A DNA stretch of 58,494 nt from NCBI GenBank assembly GCA_020846995.1, contig JADLCV010000168.1, forward strand, positions 1-58,494, written 5' to 3'. Below the pieces are notes generated by a model. It was not told the DNA's origin. It did no database searches and was given only the letters and a program-made list of their open reading frames with translations. The position numbers and the translations under genes were made by a program. The number at the start of each line of letters is the position of its first letter. Within the stretch, counting starts at the first letter, position 1. Below are positions 44,227-52,610 of the stretch, piece after piece. The DNA is from Paracoccaceae bacterium. Lineage in GTDB: Bacteria > Pseudomonadota > Alphaproteobacteria > Rhodobacterales > Rhodobacteraceae.

Positions 44227-44532
44227 ATGATCCAGGAATGCGTCGAGCTTGCCGTCAAGCCGGGTGCCGAGGCCGCCTTCGAGGCCGCCGTCGCGGCCGC
44301 CCTGCCGATCTTCCGGCGGGCCCGCGGCTTTCGCGGCGCCGAACTCCACCGCGTCATCGAGACGCCCGGCCACTACCGCATGCTGATCAACTGGGAGACG
44401 CTCGAGGACCACACCGTCCACTTCCGCGGCGGCCCCGATTTCGCCGCCTGGCGGGCGCTCGTGGGGCCGCATTTCGCGGCCCCCCCGGCCGTCACCCACG
44501 CGACCCTCGCCGCGCGCTTCACGGCCGCCTGA
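44227..44532 (+). CDS. Antibiotic biosynthesis monooxygenase (ABM) domain protein
   Basis: The 101-aa protein has the dimeric ferredoxin-like ABM fold: an opening strand (MIQECVELAVKPGAEAAFEA), then FRGAELHRVIETPGHYRMLI and NWETLEDHTVHFRGGPDFAAW. The NWETLEDH-HFR pattern is typical of small quinol monooxygenase-like proteins. Substrate and cofactor need are unknown. It is divergent from lacI and 33 bases upstream of the DUF4336 gene. Confidence 0.72.
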   Translation: MIQECVELAVKPGAEAAFEAAVAAALPIFRRARGFRGAELHRVIETPGHYRMLINWETLEDHTVHFRGGPDFAAWRALVGPHFAAPPAVTHATLAARFTAA

Positions 44533-44565
44533 GGCCCGGGGCGGCGGGCGGTGGCGGAGGGCCCG

Positions 44566-45297
44566 GTGGACCGACCCACGGGTTACGAACCGCTCTACCG
44601 GTTGAAAGCCGTCGCGCCCGCGGTGTGGATCGCCGATGGCGGCTGGATCCGCTTCGCCGGCCTTCCCTTCCCGACCCGCATGACGGTGATCCGGCTGGCG
44701 GACAGCGGGCTCTGGCTCCATTCGCCGGTCGCCCCCGCGCGCGGCCTGGTCGAGGAGGTCGCGGCCCTCGGGACCGTCCGCCACCTCGTCGCCCCGAACT
44801 GGCTCCATTATGCCTTCATCGCCGGCTGGGCCCGGCATTTCCCCGAGGCCATGACCTGGGGCGCGCCCGGCGTCGTCGACCGCGCCGAGGGCCGCGGCCA
44901 GGCCCTCGCGATCGACGCCACGCTCGGCCCCGTCGCGCCCGGCCCTTGGAGCGCCGAGATCGCCCAGCATCTCGTCGCGGCGGGGCCGCATCGCGAGGTC
45001 GCCTTCTGTCACCGCGCCAGCCGGACGCTGGTGGTGACCGACCTCTACGAGAACTTCGAGGCCGCGAAGATGCCGTGGTGGACGCGCCCCCTGCTGGTCC
45101 TCGGCGGGGTCGCCCATCCCCGGGGCGGCATCCCGCGCGACCTTGCCCTTCTCCTGCGCCTTCACCCCCACGAGCGGCGGCGCCTGGCGGCGACCCTGGC
45201 GGGCTGGGCGCCCGAGCGGCTGATCCTGGCCCATGGGCGCTGCCTTGCGACCGACGCGGCCGCGGCCCTGCGGCGAGCCTTCGCGCGCTGGCCCTGA
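44566..45297 (+). CDS. DUF4336 family protein, metallo-beta-lactamase-like fold
   Basis: The 243-aa protein matches DUF4336 in layout: GGWIRFAGLPFPTRMTVIRL at the N-terminus, RHLVAPNWLHYAFIAGWARH in place of the beta-lactamase HxHxDH motif, and RTLVVTDLYENFE. The metal-binding His set of active metallo-beta-lactamases is incomplete, so catalysis is doubtful. The start is GTG at 44566 with GGAGG five bases upstream. The function is unknown. Confidence 0.68.
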   Translation: MDRPTGYEPLYRLKAVAPAVWIADGGWIRFAGLPFPTRMTVIRLADSGLWLHSPVAPARGLVEEVAALGTVRHLVAPNWLHYAFIAGWARHFPEAMTWGAPGVVDRAEGRGQALAIDATLGPVAPGPWSAEIAQHLVAAGPHREVAFCHRASRTLVVTDLYENFEAAKMPWWTRPLLVLGGVAHPRGGIPRDLALLLRLHPHERRRLAATLAGWAPERLILAHGRCLATDAAAALRRAFARWP

Positions 45298-45378
45298 GGC
45301 GGGAGCCGGCCGCGGTCCCGCGGGCCGGAGCGGGCGGGGAGGGGCGGGCCGGCCGGTCCCCCCGCCGGCCGTCGCCGG

Positions 45379-47565
45379 TCAGGCGGGGGCGCGGCGGCGG
45401 AGCCGGCGCGGCAGGACCATCAGCACCAGCACCGCCGCCTGGGCGGCGAGCGGCTCGGCGACCGGGAAGAGGCCGAACCAGAGCTGGAGCCAGTCGCGGT
45501 CGGGAAACCACTCGACCGGCGTCGCCCCGATCAGGGCCGCGGTCTGGAGGCCGCGGACCCCGGACCCGACCAGCATCACCGCGAGCACCCCGAGGAGGAT
45601 CGTCGTCGCCCGGAAGAAGAGGCCGAGCGGCAGGCGCCGGCCCGTGGCGAGGACCGCCCAGCCCGCCGCCAGCGCGGCCGCGCCGCCCGCCGCGAGCCCG
45701 CCGATGACCGGCGCCGGGGCGGCATCGACGAGCAGCGCCTCGTAGAAGAGCACGGTCTCGAAGCCCTCGCGGAAGACGACGAGGAAGGCGAGGAGCCCGA
45801 CCGTCCGCGGGTTCGCGATCCCGGCGAGGCGGGCGCGGAAGGCGGCGACATGGCCGCCGCCGGCGGCGAGCCCGCGGACGATCCAGAGGAGGACCGCCGC
45901 CGCAAGGAGCGCCGTGCCGCCCTCGATCGCCTCCCGGGCGAGCGTCGAGAGGGCGAAGAGCGAGCGCGCCGCGGCCCAGAGCGCGAAGCTCGCGGCGAGG
46001 GCCGCAAGGACGCCGAGGCCGAGCGCCGGGCGCAGGCGGGCGGGCGCCACCCCCTCGGCCCGGAGGGCGGCGAGGAGGGCCGCGAGGATCAGGACCGCCT
46101 CGAGCCCCTCGCGGAAGACGATCCCGGCCGACTGCACGAGCGAGCCGAGGGCCGAGGTCGGGGTCTCGATCCGGGCCCGGGCGGTCGCGAGGTCGGCCTT
46201 GATGCCGGCGATCTCGGCCGCGAGCGCGGCGCCGCCGCTGCGGGCGGCGACGAGGGCGGCAAGGCCCGGCCGGCCGGCGGAACCTTCCCAGAAGCGGGCC
46301 TCGAGGCGCAGTGCCATGGCCGGTGCCCGCGGCACCAGGCGCTGCTCGATGTCGGGGTCGAAGAAGGAATAGGCCTCGAGCCGGCGGGCCTCGGCCCCCG
46401 CCCAGTCGCCCGCCGCGGCCATCCGCCCGAGGCCGTCGAGGGCGGCCGGCAGGGCCTCGACCGCGGCCGCGTAGCCGGCCCCCGCGACCTCGCTGCCGAA
46501 GGTCGTGTCGATCGCGGCGAGGGCCTCGGCGACGAGCGTCTCGACCCCCTCGCCCTTCGCCGCCATCGTGACCTTCATGGCGGCGAGGAGGTCGGCGAGG
46601 CGGCGGGCGGCGGCGGCGTCCATGGCCGGGGCGAGATCGGCGAGGATCATCGCCGCGCGGTCGCGGAAAAGCTGCGCCTCGTGGTATTCCATGGGCTGGA
46701 TGATGCGGCCCCCGCGGACCCCGTCGCGGTATTCCTCGCCGACGAGCGCGGCGAAGCGGCGCAGCAGGCGCGCCCGCCGCAGCCGCTCGGCCGGCGCGAG
46801 CGTGACCGGGGCGTAGCCCGCGAGCCCTTCGGCGATGGCCGCGATCCGGGTCGGGTCGGTCGCGGCCCGGGCGAGGTCGGCGGCGAGCGCCGTCATGCCC
46901 GCGGGCCCGAGGTGGTCCGCGAGGCTCGCGCCGAGATAGGCCACGAGCCCCTCGGCGCGGCCGAGGTCGCCGGCGTACCGGGTCGCGTGCCCGGCGGCCG
47001 CGTCCTCGGCCGCCCGCGCGAGCGCAAGCCGCAGTTCCGAGGCGGCGACGGTCAGAAGCTCGCCCTCGACCGCGGCCCGGGCGGCGGCGGCGTCGATCTC
47101 GCCCCGCCCCAGCGCCTGCACCGCGAGCGTCGCCGCGGCATCGCCCGTGGCGCGGGCATAGTCGCGCACGGTCAGCCAGTTCGCGGCCGCGGCGGCGTCG
47201 CCGGCGGCGATCGCGGCGAAGGCCCGTGCCCGCGCCGCGCCGGTCAGCGCGGCCCAGAGAAGCTGGCGGTTGCGGGCCGCGGCCGGGGCCGCGCCGGCGC
47301 CCGCGCTCTCGGCATGGGTGGCGAGGGCCGCGGCGACCCCGGCGCCCTCGGGCCCGAAGGCGGGGGCGACCGCCTGCCAGGCTGCGGCCATGCGCGCAAG
47401 GCGGGCGGCGATGTCGGCGGCGCGCTCGGGCGAGGGGGCGCGGAAGAGGAGCCGCTCGATCCGCCCGGCCTCGCTGCGGATCGTCTCGGCCGCGCCCCAG
47501 GGGGTCCCGGCGCGCAGGGGCAGGGCGAGGAGGACAAGGCAGAGGAGTGCGGCGAGGGCCCTCAC
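45379..47565 (-). CDS. FTR1-family iron permease with large periplasmic domain
   Basis: FTR1 permeases import iron across the inner membrane. The 728 aa start with a signal peptide (LAALLCLVLLALPLRA) and a helical periplasmic domain (~20-440). The C-terminal permease (~450-728) has about seven TM helices. Both ion-conduction motifs are present: VFREGLEAVLIL and VFREGFETVLF (RExxE). The start is GTG at 47565, overlapping the cytochrome c stop (GTGA) with GGAG eight bases upstream. It is the last gene of an operon with two cytochromes and an imelysin-like protein; no EfeB peroxidase is present. Confidence 0.88.
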   Translation of the reverse strand: MRALAALLCLVLLALPLRAGTPWGAAETIRSEAGRIERLLFRAPSPERAADIAARLARMAAAWQAVAPAFGPEGAGVAAALATHAESAGAGAAPAAARNRQLLWAALTGAARARAFAAIAAGDAAAAANWLTVRDYARATGDAAATLAVQALGRGEIDAAAARAAVEGELLTVAASELRLALARAAEDAAAGHATRYAGDLGRAEGLVAYLGASLADHLGPAGMTALAADLARAATDPTRIAAIAEGLAGYAPVTLAPAERLRRARLLRRFAALVGEEYRDGVRGGRIIQPMEYHEAQLFRDRAAMILADLAPAMDAAAARRLADLLAAMKVTMAAKGEGVETLVAEALAAIDTTFGSEVAGAGYAAAVEALPAALDGLGRMAAAGDWAGAEARRLEAYSFFDPDIEQRLVPRAPAMALRLEARFWEGSAGRPGLAALVAARSGGAALAAEIAGIKADLATARARIETPTSALGSLVQSAGIVFREGLEAVLILAALLAALRAEGVAPARLRPALGLGVLAALAASFALWAAARSLFALSTLAREAIEGGTALLAAAVLLWIVRGLAAGGGHVAAFRARLAGIANPRTVGLLAFLVVFREGFETVLFYEALLVDAAPAPVIGGLAAGGAAALAAGWAVLATGRRLPLGLFFRATTILLGVLAVMLVGSGVRGLQTAALIGATPVEWFPDRDWLQLWFGLFPVAEPLAAQAAVLVLMVLPRRLRRRAPA

Positions 47566-49115
47566 GGCAGGGTCTCCGGCAGTTCGGCCGCGAGTTCGGC
47601 GAGGGTGAAGGGGGCGACCGGGAGGTCGCGGCGAAGGTTGGCGAAAACGAGGTCGGGGAGGGCGATGCGGTAGTAGAGGCGGGCGGTCAGGCGGAGGGGG
47701 CGGGCGGCACCCGCGGCGAGCGGCACCTCGTAGGCGACGACGTCCTCGCCCCGGGGCGGGATGGGGTCGCGCATCCACACCACCGCGGCGGTGGCAAAGG
47801 TCAGGTGGTTGGTGATCCGCTCGCCCGCGCCGTCGAGGAAGTGCTCGATCCAGGCCACCGCCTCGGCGTCCTCGACCCCCAGCCGCTCGGCCGCTCCGCC
47901 GGAGCGGAAGAGGACGGCCCCGCCCGCGTCGGCCACGACGACCTCGAGCCAGATGTGCTTCTGGTCGTTGACCCCGGTCGGCAGGTTGTGGCCGGCGCCG
48001 AGGTTCCTGACCGCGATCTCGAGATGGAGCCCGTCGGCCGTTGGGCGGAGGGCGCGAAGCTCGAGCCCGGCTGCGGTGCGCAGGAAGTCCGCCGTCTGGC
48101 GGCCCTGGACCGCGAGCGTCGCGCCCGTCGCCGCCGCGTCGGTGCCCGGCAGGAGGCCGCCGCGCAGGACCGTGAGCGCCGCCCCGAGGCGCGTGTCGGC
48201 CATGACGTGGTTGGCGCCGATGAAGCGGTGGGAAAGGCGGGCGGGCGGGGTCAGGTCTCCCCGCCGCAGGGCCAGCACCTGGGCCGCCGGATCCGCGGCC
48301 ATGTGGCAGTGCTGGCAGGTGATGCCGTTCCGCCCGTACCAGCTTTCGCGCCACTCGGCGAAGGTCGACTGCACGACCTGGGGGCCGCGCGCACGCGAGT
48401 TCGAGGCATCGTAGATCTCGGTGTGGCAGGCGCCGCAGACCTCGGCCCCCTTCATGAGGGCCGTGGTGTCGGGCGCCCCGTAGGCGGCCAGATGGGCGCG
48501 GGGATCGGCGAGGAGGGCCGCGCCCGCGGGCCCGTCGCGGTCGGCCACGGCGCGGCCGTAGGCGAGCGTGAGGGCCCCGTTTCCCGCCTCCGGATCGGCA
48601 TGGGTCGCGGTGTGGCAGCCGATGCAGGCGACGCCCTCGGTCAGGGCGTCGGCCGGCGGCACGGCGACGAAGCGCGTGACGCGGCCGGCGAGCATCTCGC
48701 TCGGGGCATGGCAGCCCTCGCAGAAGCGCGTCTGCTCGGGGTTGCGGACGATGTCCTCGTTGGCCTCGACCGTCGCCTCGTAGACGAGGTCGCGGTCGGC
48801 GACGGCGTGGAGCGAGCCGGCCCATTCCTCAAACTCGCGGGGGTGGCAGGCGGCACAGTCGGCCGAGGACGGCAGGCGGGCGGGATCGACGAAGGGCAGG
48901 CCCGCGGCCTGCAGCCGCGAGGGCCAGAAGGGGCGGTCGCGGCCCTGGTCGTCGGGCCCGAAGGGCAGCCGGTAGAAGGGGACGGCGGCGAGCGCCACAC
49001 CCCCGGGCAGGGGCTTCGGGGCGAGGGCGAGAAGGAGCCCGGCGAGCGCCGCCGCCACCGCCGCCGCGAGGGCGAGCGGGCGGGCGTGGAAGCGCAGTTG
49101 CGATTTCAGCCTCAC
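47562..49115 (-). CDS. Pentaheme c-type cytochrome
   Basis: The 517-aa exported protein has an N-terminal signal anchor (~13-33) and five CxxCH haem sites (CAACH, CEGCH, CIGCH, CGACH, CQHCH) between ~75 and ~265. The spacing resembles cytochrome c554-like multiheme proteins. The C-terminal half (~290-517) is beta-rich and haem-free, with the motif NLGAGHNLPTGV. It probably passes electrons in the periplasm. The GTG start overlaps the stop of the cytochrome b gene (GTGA) after GGGAGGGG. Extra His residues (SLHAV, FIGANHV) could serve as distal ligands. Confidence 0.85.
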   Translation of the reverse strand: MRLKSQLRFHARPLALAAAVAAALAGLLLALAPKPLPGGVALAAVPFYRLPFGPDDQGRDRPFWPSRLQAAGLPFVDPARLPSSADCAACHPREFEEWAGSLHAVADRDLVYEATVEANEDIVRNPEQTRFCEGCHAPSEMLAGRVTRFVAVPPADALTEGVACIGCHTATHADPEAGNGALTLAYGRAVADRDGPAGAALLADPRAHLAAYGAPDTTALMKGAEVCGACHTEIYDASNSRARGPQVVQSTFAEWRESWYGRNGITCQHCHMAADPAAQVLALRRGDLTPPARLSHRFIGANHVMADTRLGAALTVLRGGLLPGTDAAATGATLAVQGRQTADFLRTAAGLELRALRPTADGLHLEIAVRNLGAGHNLPTGVNDQKHIWLEVVVADAGGAVLFRSGGAAERLGVEDAEAVAWIEHFLDGAGERITNHLTFATAAVVWMRDPIPPRGEDVVAYEVPLAAGAARPLRLTARLYYRIALPDLVFANLRRDLPVAPFTLAELAAELPETLP

Positions 49116-49606
49116 GCCCCCTCCCGCGGCCAGTGGCGCAGGCCGAGATGAAGGACGAATCCCCCCGCCGCGGGCCAGGCGGCCCAGAAGTGGACGAGGG
49201 CGAGGGCCTCGGTGACCTCGCGGGCGGGAAACCAGACCCGGCCCGCGAACCACAGGAGCGCCGGGGCCGCCATGGCGAGGCCGCTGAGAAAGAGGGCGAG
49301 CCAGAGCGCGAGGAGCGCGAGGGAGGTCTGGGTGAAGCCCGGCCGCCGGCTCGCGGCGAGCCCGGCCGGCAGGTGGCGGACGACCCAGGGCGCGAGCGCG
49401 GCCAGAAGCGCCGCCCCGCCGCCGACGTGCGGCCACAGAAGAAAGAGGCTCTGCCCGGGCCACCGCCAGAGGGCGAGGCCGCTGACGAGAAGCGCCGCGA
49501 ACCCCGCGCCCTGCGCGGCCGAGCGCAGGCTGCCGCCGTGCCCGTGCGGGCGGTTCGGGGCCGTCCCGCGGGCGGTCGCGATGGCGGGGCACGCGACGGC
49601 GGCCAT
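49112..49606 (-). CDS. Cytochrome b561-like membrane protein
   Basis: The 164-aa protein has four TM helices: ~32-48, ~54-77, ~95-120 and ~135-155. Candidate haem b ligands are His in LLWPHVGGG, LVHFWAAW and FVLHLGLRHW. It lies between the imelysin-like gene (10 bases upstream) and the pentaheme cytochrome (overlapping). It is best read as the quinol-to-periplasm, or reverse, electron conduit for the pentaheme partner. The ATG at 49606 is the natural start; upstream frame is antisense-like. Confidence 0.72.
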   Translation of the reverse strand: MAAVACPAIATARGTAPNRPHGHGGSLRSAAQGAGFAALLVSGLALWRWPGQSLFLLWPHVGGGAALLAALAPWVVRHLPAGLAASRRPGFTQTSLALLALWLALFLSGLAMAAPALLWFAGRVWFPAREVTEALALVHFWAAWPAAGGFVLHLGLRHWPREGA

Positions 49607-49616
49607 GGCGCTGGGC

Positions 49617-50657
49617 CTAGCCCCGGATCTCGACCCCGTGGCGGGCCGCGGCCTGGAGCACCTGGGCCACGACCCGCTCGGCGATGTCCTGGGCCTCGGC
49701 GCCAAGGGCGTCGGCTTCCTCGGCCGTGAAGCGTTCGCCCTGCACCTCGCGGTCGCGGGTCTCGGCGACAAGGGCGAGGAGGTCGGCGAAGGCGCCGGTG
49801 ATGGCGGCGTCGAGCGCGGCGTCGCCCGCGGCCACCACCGGCGAGACGGCCGCGGCATACATGCGCTGGCAGCCGCCCATGATGGCGAGGACGTCGACCA
49901 GCCTGCTCTGGGCGACGAAGGCCGCGCCGGCGCCGCCGAGGAACTGCGATTCCTTCCACTCGCCGAAATAGTCCCCGACCGTCGGCGTCATCGTCACTAC
50001 GGCGGTGAAGGCGTCGTCGCGGTTGGGCTCCCAGGCCTGCATGTCGGCCATGAGCGCCTCGGACCAGAAGACGAGCCCCGCCGTCGCCCCGAGCGCGAGG
50101 TTGGCATCGAAGAGCATCTCGCCCGCGCCCACCTGCCCGTCGCCGTCAAGGTCGGCGGCGAGCTTCGCGTGGCCGGGATCGCTGCCCCAGAAGAGGGGCT
50201 CGGTGATGGTGTGAAATAGGCTGCCCGGCCGTTCGAGGACGGTGCCGTCGGGCAGGGCGAGGTCGTAATCGGCGACGTCCTCGGCCTCGGTGCCGGGGTT
50301 GCCGGCGTCGAGGATGAGGTCGTAGCGGGCCGTGGCGGGGATGCCGGCGACGATGCCCTCGATCGTCTCGTAGTGGTTCGAGGCCACGAGCCACTGGGCG
50401 CGGATGCCGCGGACCCCGTCGGCGAGCGTCGCGCCCTCGGCCGCCCAGGCGGCGGCGTAGTCGTTGCCATGGGCGGCGATGGTCGCGGCGTAGGCGCCGA
50501 CGAGGTCCCGGAGCCGCTTCGCCTCGGTCACGAGGGCGGCGTTGTGCTCGAGCGTGAAGGCCTTGATCGCGGCGAGCCCCTCGCTCTCGGTCTCGGCCGC
50601 GAGGGGCAGGGTGCCGGCGAGGAGCCCGGCCAGGGCAGGAAGGAGGATGCGGTGCAT
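49617..50657 (-). CDS. Imelysin-like periplasmic iron-uptake protein
   Basis: The 346-aa protein has a signal peptide (MHRILLPALAGLLAGTLPLAA, cut after ~21). An imelysin/EfeO-like helical domain follows. The imelysin GxHxxE region appears as LFHTITEPLFWG (~155-166). A perfect EF-hand loop, DLDGDGQVGAGE, lies at ~169-180. Imelysin proteins are iron-regulated and linked to iron uptake in several proteobacteria. It leads an operon with a b cytochrome, a pentaheme cytochrome and FTR1, so iron binding and handover to FTR1 is a reasonable inference. It is not assigned to EfeO or EfeM with confidence. Confidence 0.78.
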   Translation of the reverse strand: MHRILLPALAGLLAGTLPLAAETESEGLAAIKAFTLEHNAALVTEAKRLRDLVGAYAATIAAHGNDYAAAWAAEGATLADGVRGIRAQWLVASNHYETIEGIVAGIPATARYDLILDAGNPGTEAEDVADYDLALPDGTVLERPGSLFHTITEPLFWGSDPGHAKLAADLDGDGQVGAGEMLFDANLALGATAGLVFWSEALMADMQAWEPNRDDAFTAVVTMTPTVGDYFGEWKESQFLGGAGAAFVAQSRLVDVLAIMGGCQRMYAAAVSPVVAAGDAALDAAITGAFADLLALVAETRDREVQGERFTAEEADALGAEAQDIAERVVAQVLQAAARHGVEIRG

Positions 50658-50743
50658 GCGTGATCTCCTGGTGAACGGACGTTCCGGGGCGATCGACGCG
50701 GTGCCTGGCGGAGAAGCGGGGTCGGGCCTCGATGCAAGGCCGA

Positions 50744-50772
50744 GTGTTATTATCGGCTATTGGCGCTGTCAA
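50744..50772 (-). promoter_or_regulatory. Promoter of the imelysin-FTR1 operon
   Basis: The minus strand carries a perfect -35 TTGACA (50772-50767) and an AT-rich -10 region (GATAATAACAC) at about 16-17 bases. GCCGA-TAATAACAC-TCGGC, a small inverted repeat over the -10, could be an operator, perhaps for an iron regulator. The leader is about 80 bases long. Confidence 0.55.
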
Positions 50773-50837
50773 ACCCTATCGTTCCGGTCGGGTTTGAGGG
50801 AGGCGGGCAGGGGGGCGGGCAGGGGGGCGGGCCGGCC

Positions 50838-50859
50838 GCGCGCGCCGCCCTGCGCGCGC
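50838..50859. terminator. Hairpin after modA
   Basis: GCGCGCGC and its complement form an eight-base stem around a short loop, 16 bases past the modA stop. No T-run follows on the minus strand. Next to it, towards the operon promoter, the 12-base unit ggcgggcagggg is repeated. Confidence 0.35.
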
Positions 50860-50874
50860 CCGTCGCAGTCCTCG

Positions 50875-51663
50875 TCAGTCGAGGACGCGGAAGCCGAACT
50901 CGCGCCAGATCGCGCCCGCGGCCTCCGAGCCCAGGTAGTCGAGGAAGGCCGCGGCCGCGGGGCTCTCGCCCCCGGTCGTCAGGCCGGCGGGGTAGACGAT
51001 CGGGGGATGGCTGCCCGCGGGAAAGGTGCCGATGACCGAGACCTCATCCGCGACGGCGGCGTCGGTCGCGTAGACGATGCCGAGCGGGGCCTCGCCGAGG
51101 GCGACGAAGGCGAGGGCCGCGCGCACGTTGTCGGATTCGACGACGAAGGGGGCGACCCTCTCCCAGAGGCCTAGTGCCGTCAGCGCCGCCTTGCCGTAGA
51201 CCCCCGCCGGCACGGCATCGACGACGGCCATCGAGAGCCGGCCGCCGGCGAGGAGGCCGACGAGGTCGAGGGTGCCGTCGATCGTCACCGCCGGCACGTC
51301 GCGGCTGTGGGCGATGAGCACGAGGGTGTTGCCGAGGAGGTCGCGCCGCGTCTCCTCGCGCAGGTCGCCCGAGGCGGCGATGGCGTCCATCCACTCGACG
51401 CTCGCCGAGATGAAGACGTCGGCCGGCGCCCCCTCCTGGATCTGGCGGGCGAGCGCCGAGGAGGCGCCGAAGGCCATCACCGCCCGGTGGCCGGTATCGG
51501 CGGCGAAGGCCGCGCCGATGCGGTCGAGCGCGTTGGTGAGGCTCGCGGCCGCAAAGACCGTGACCTCGCCTGCGGCGGCCGGCAGCGGCGCCGTGCCGAG
51601 GGCGAGGGCGAGGGCGGCGAGAGCGGCAGGGAGGCGGCGGCGGCGGCCGGGGACGGGGGGCAT
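50875..51663 (-). CDS. modA: Molybdate-binding protein ModA
   Basis: This periplasmic ligand-binding protein of the molybdate ABC transporter has 262 aa. The signal peptide (residues ~8-31) ends LPAAAGE. VTVFAAASLTNALDRIG and FGASSALARQIQEGAPADVF are family signatures with the Ser residues that contact oxyanion. VVDAVPAGVYGKAALTALG and GEAPLGIVYATDA follow. No modB, modC or modE gene is in the window. The downstream genes read from their own promoter, so this modA is a single-gene unit preceded by a Mo-box-like palindrome. Confidence 0.9.
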   Translation of the reverse strand: MPPVPGRRRRLPAALAALALALGTAPLPAAAGEVTVFAAASLTNALDRIGAAFAADTGHRAVMAFGASSALARQIQEGAPADVFISASVEWMDAIAASGDLREETRRDLLGNTLVLIAHSRDVPAVTIDGTLDLVGLLAGGRLSMAVVDAVPAGVYGKAALTALGLWERVAPFVVESDNVRAALAFVALGEAPLGIVYATDAAVADEVSVIGTFPAGSHPPIVYPAGLTTGGESPAAAAFLDYLGSEAAGAIWREFGFRVLD

Positions 51664-51681
51664 GGGCGGGGCCTTCCGATT

Positions 51682-51705
51682 CGATATGTCCGAAAGAAAA
51701 TATCG
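51682..51705. promoter_or_regulatory. Mo-box-like palindrome upstream of modA
   Basis: CGATAT-N12-ATATCG is a perfect inverted repeat within an AT-rich patch 19 bases upstream of modA. ModE/MopA sites are palindromes of this size with CG-ATAT arms. The position suggests molybdate-dependent repression of modA. Confidence 0.5.
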
Positions 51706-51822
51706 CACGGTGCCGCCGCCCCGGCAAGGGCGCCCGCCGGGGCCGCTTCCACCCCCAGGGGGAGCGCCGGGCGCATCCCCCGCCCGGGCGTCCCGCCGCG
51801 CCGCCCCGGCCACGACCGAATC

Positions 51823-51852
51823 TTGGACAACGGCGGGGTCCGGGTGTATAGT
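51823..51852 (+). promoter_or_regulatory. Promoter of the DUF3303-like gene
   Basis: TTGGAC and TATAGT are separated by 18 bases in the divergent spacer with modA. The leader to the ATG would be about 32 bases and contains AGGAGGG. This is one of the clearer promoters in the window. Confidence 0.6.
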
Positions 51853-51890
51853 TGTATTTCGACCATATCTTTCCGCAGGAGGGAACCGAC

Positions 51891-52202
51891 ATGCGGGTGA
51901 TGGTGCGGGCGATCCTGAATACCGAGAAGTCGAACGCGCTGCTGCGCAGCGGCGAGTTGCCGCGGCTCGTCGGCGGCTTCGTCGAGCGCGCCCGGCCCGA
52001 GGCGGCGTATTTCGCCCTCTGCGGCGGCCGCCGCTGCGCCTACTTCATCCTCGACCTCAAGGACACGGCCGCCATGCCGGCGCTCCTCGAGGATTTCTTC
52101 CTCGACTTCGAGGCGGAGGTCGAGGTCGTCCCGGTCATGAATGCCGACGACCTCCGGACGGGCTGGGCCGCCTTGAAGGTCGCCGCCGCCCGGCCCGCCT
52201 AG
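51891..52202 (+). CDS. Small conserved protein, DUF3303-like
   Basis: The 103-aa protein has a ferredoxin-like alternation of strands and helices: MRVMVRAILNTEKSNALLRS, then AAYFALCGGRRCAYFILDL and FLDFEAEVEVVPVMNADDL. This pattern resembles DUF3303 and related small proteins, recalled from family shape. The function is unknown. It has its own promoter and a strong AGGAGGG about eight bases before the ATG, so it is probably well expressed. It is divergent from modA. Confidence 0.62.
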   Translation: MRVMVRAILNTEKSNALLRSGELPRLVGGFVERARPEAAYFALCGGRRCAYFILDLKDTAAMPALLEDFFLDFEAEVEVVPVMNADDLRTGWAALKVAAARPA

Positions 52203-52343
52203 GGGGGCCGGTCCGCCCCGCGACGCCGGGCGGGCCCCGGGGCCGGCCCGACGCCCGCCGCGGGGGATTCCCGTGCCGGGGTGATGGCGCGGGCCCCGCC
52301 GCGCTCCTATGTAGGGAGGCGGACGCAGGGGCGGGGCAGGGTC

Positions 52344-52583
52344 GTGCAGGTCGTCATCCTCATCATCGGCGGCATCGCCGCGGGCTTCGTCGCGACCCGC
52401 CTCCTGCGGCTCGAGACCGACCTTCTCACGACCGCCGCGATCGGCGTCCTCGGCTCGGTCGCGGGGGTCTTCGCGATCCGCTTCCTCTTCGTCGCCGTCA
52501 CCTACCTCGGCGTCATCGCCGCCGCCCTCGCGGGTGCGGTCGTCCTCTCCTGGCTTTACCGGAGCTACATCGCCCGCCCCTGA
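52344..52583 (+). CDS. Small three-helix membrane protein
   Basis: The 79-aa protein has three hydrophobic segments: ~2-17 (VQVVILIIGGIAAGFVA), ~26-48 and ~50-71. The glycine-rich first helix followed by TRLLRLETDLLTTAAIGVLG resembles YeaQ/GlsB-type small membrane proteins, often stress-induced. The GTG at 52344 fits the membrane start; the earlier open frame adds an Arg-rich leader. The family assignment is tentative. Confidence 0.58.
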   Translation: MQVVILIIGGIAAGFVATRLLRLETDLLTTAAIGVLGSVAGVFAIRFLFVAVTYLGVIAAALAGAVVLSWLYRSYIARP

Positions 52584-52610
52584 GCGGGCCGCCCGGGAGG
52601 CCGCCCGCCC

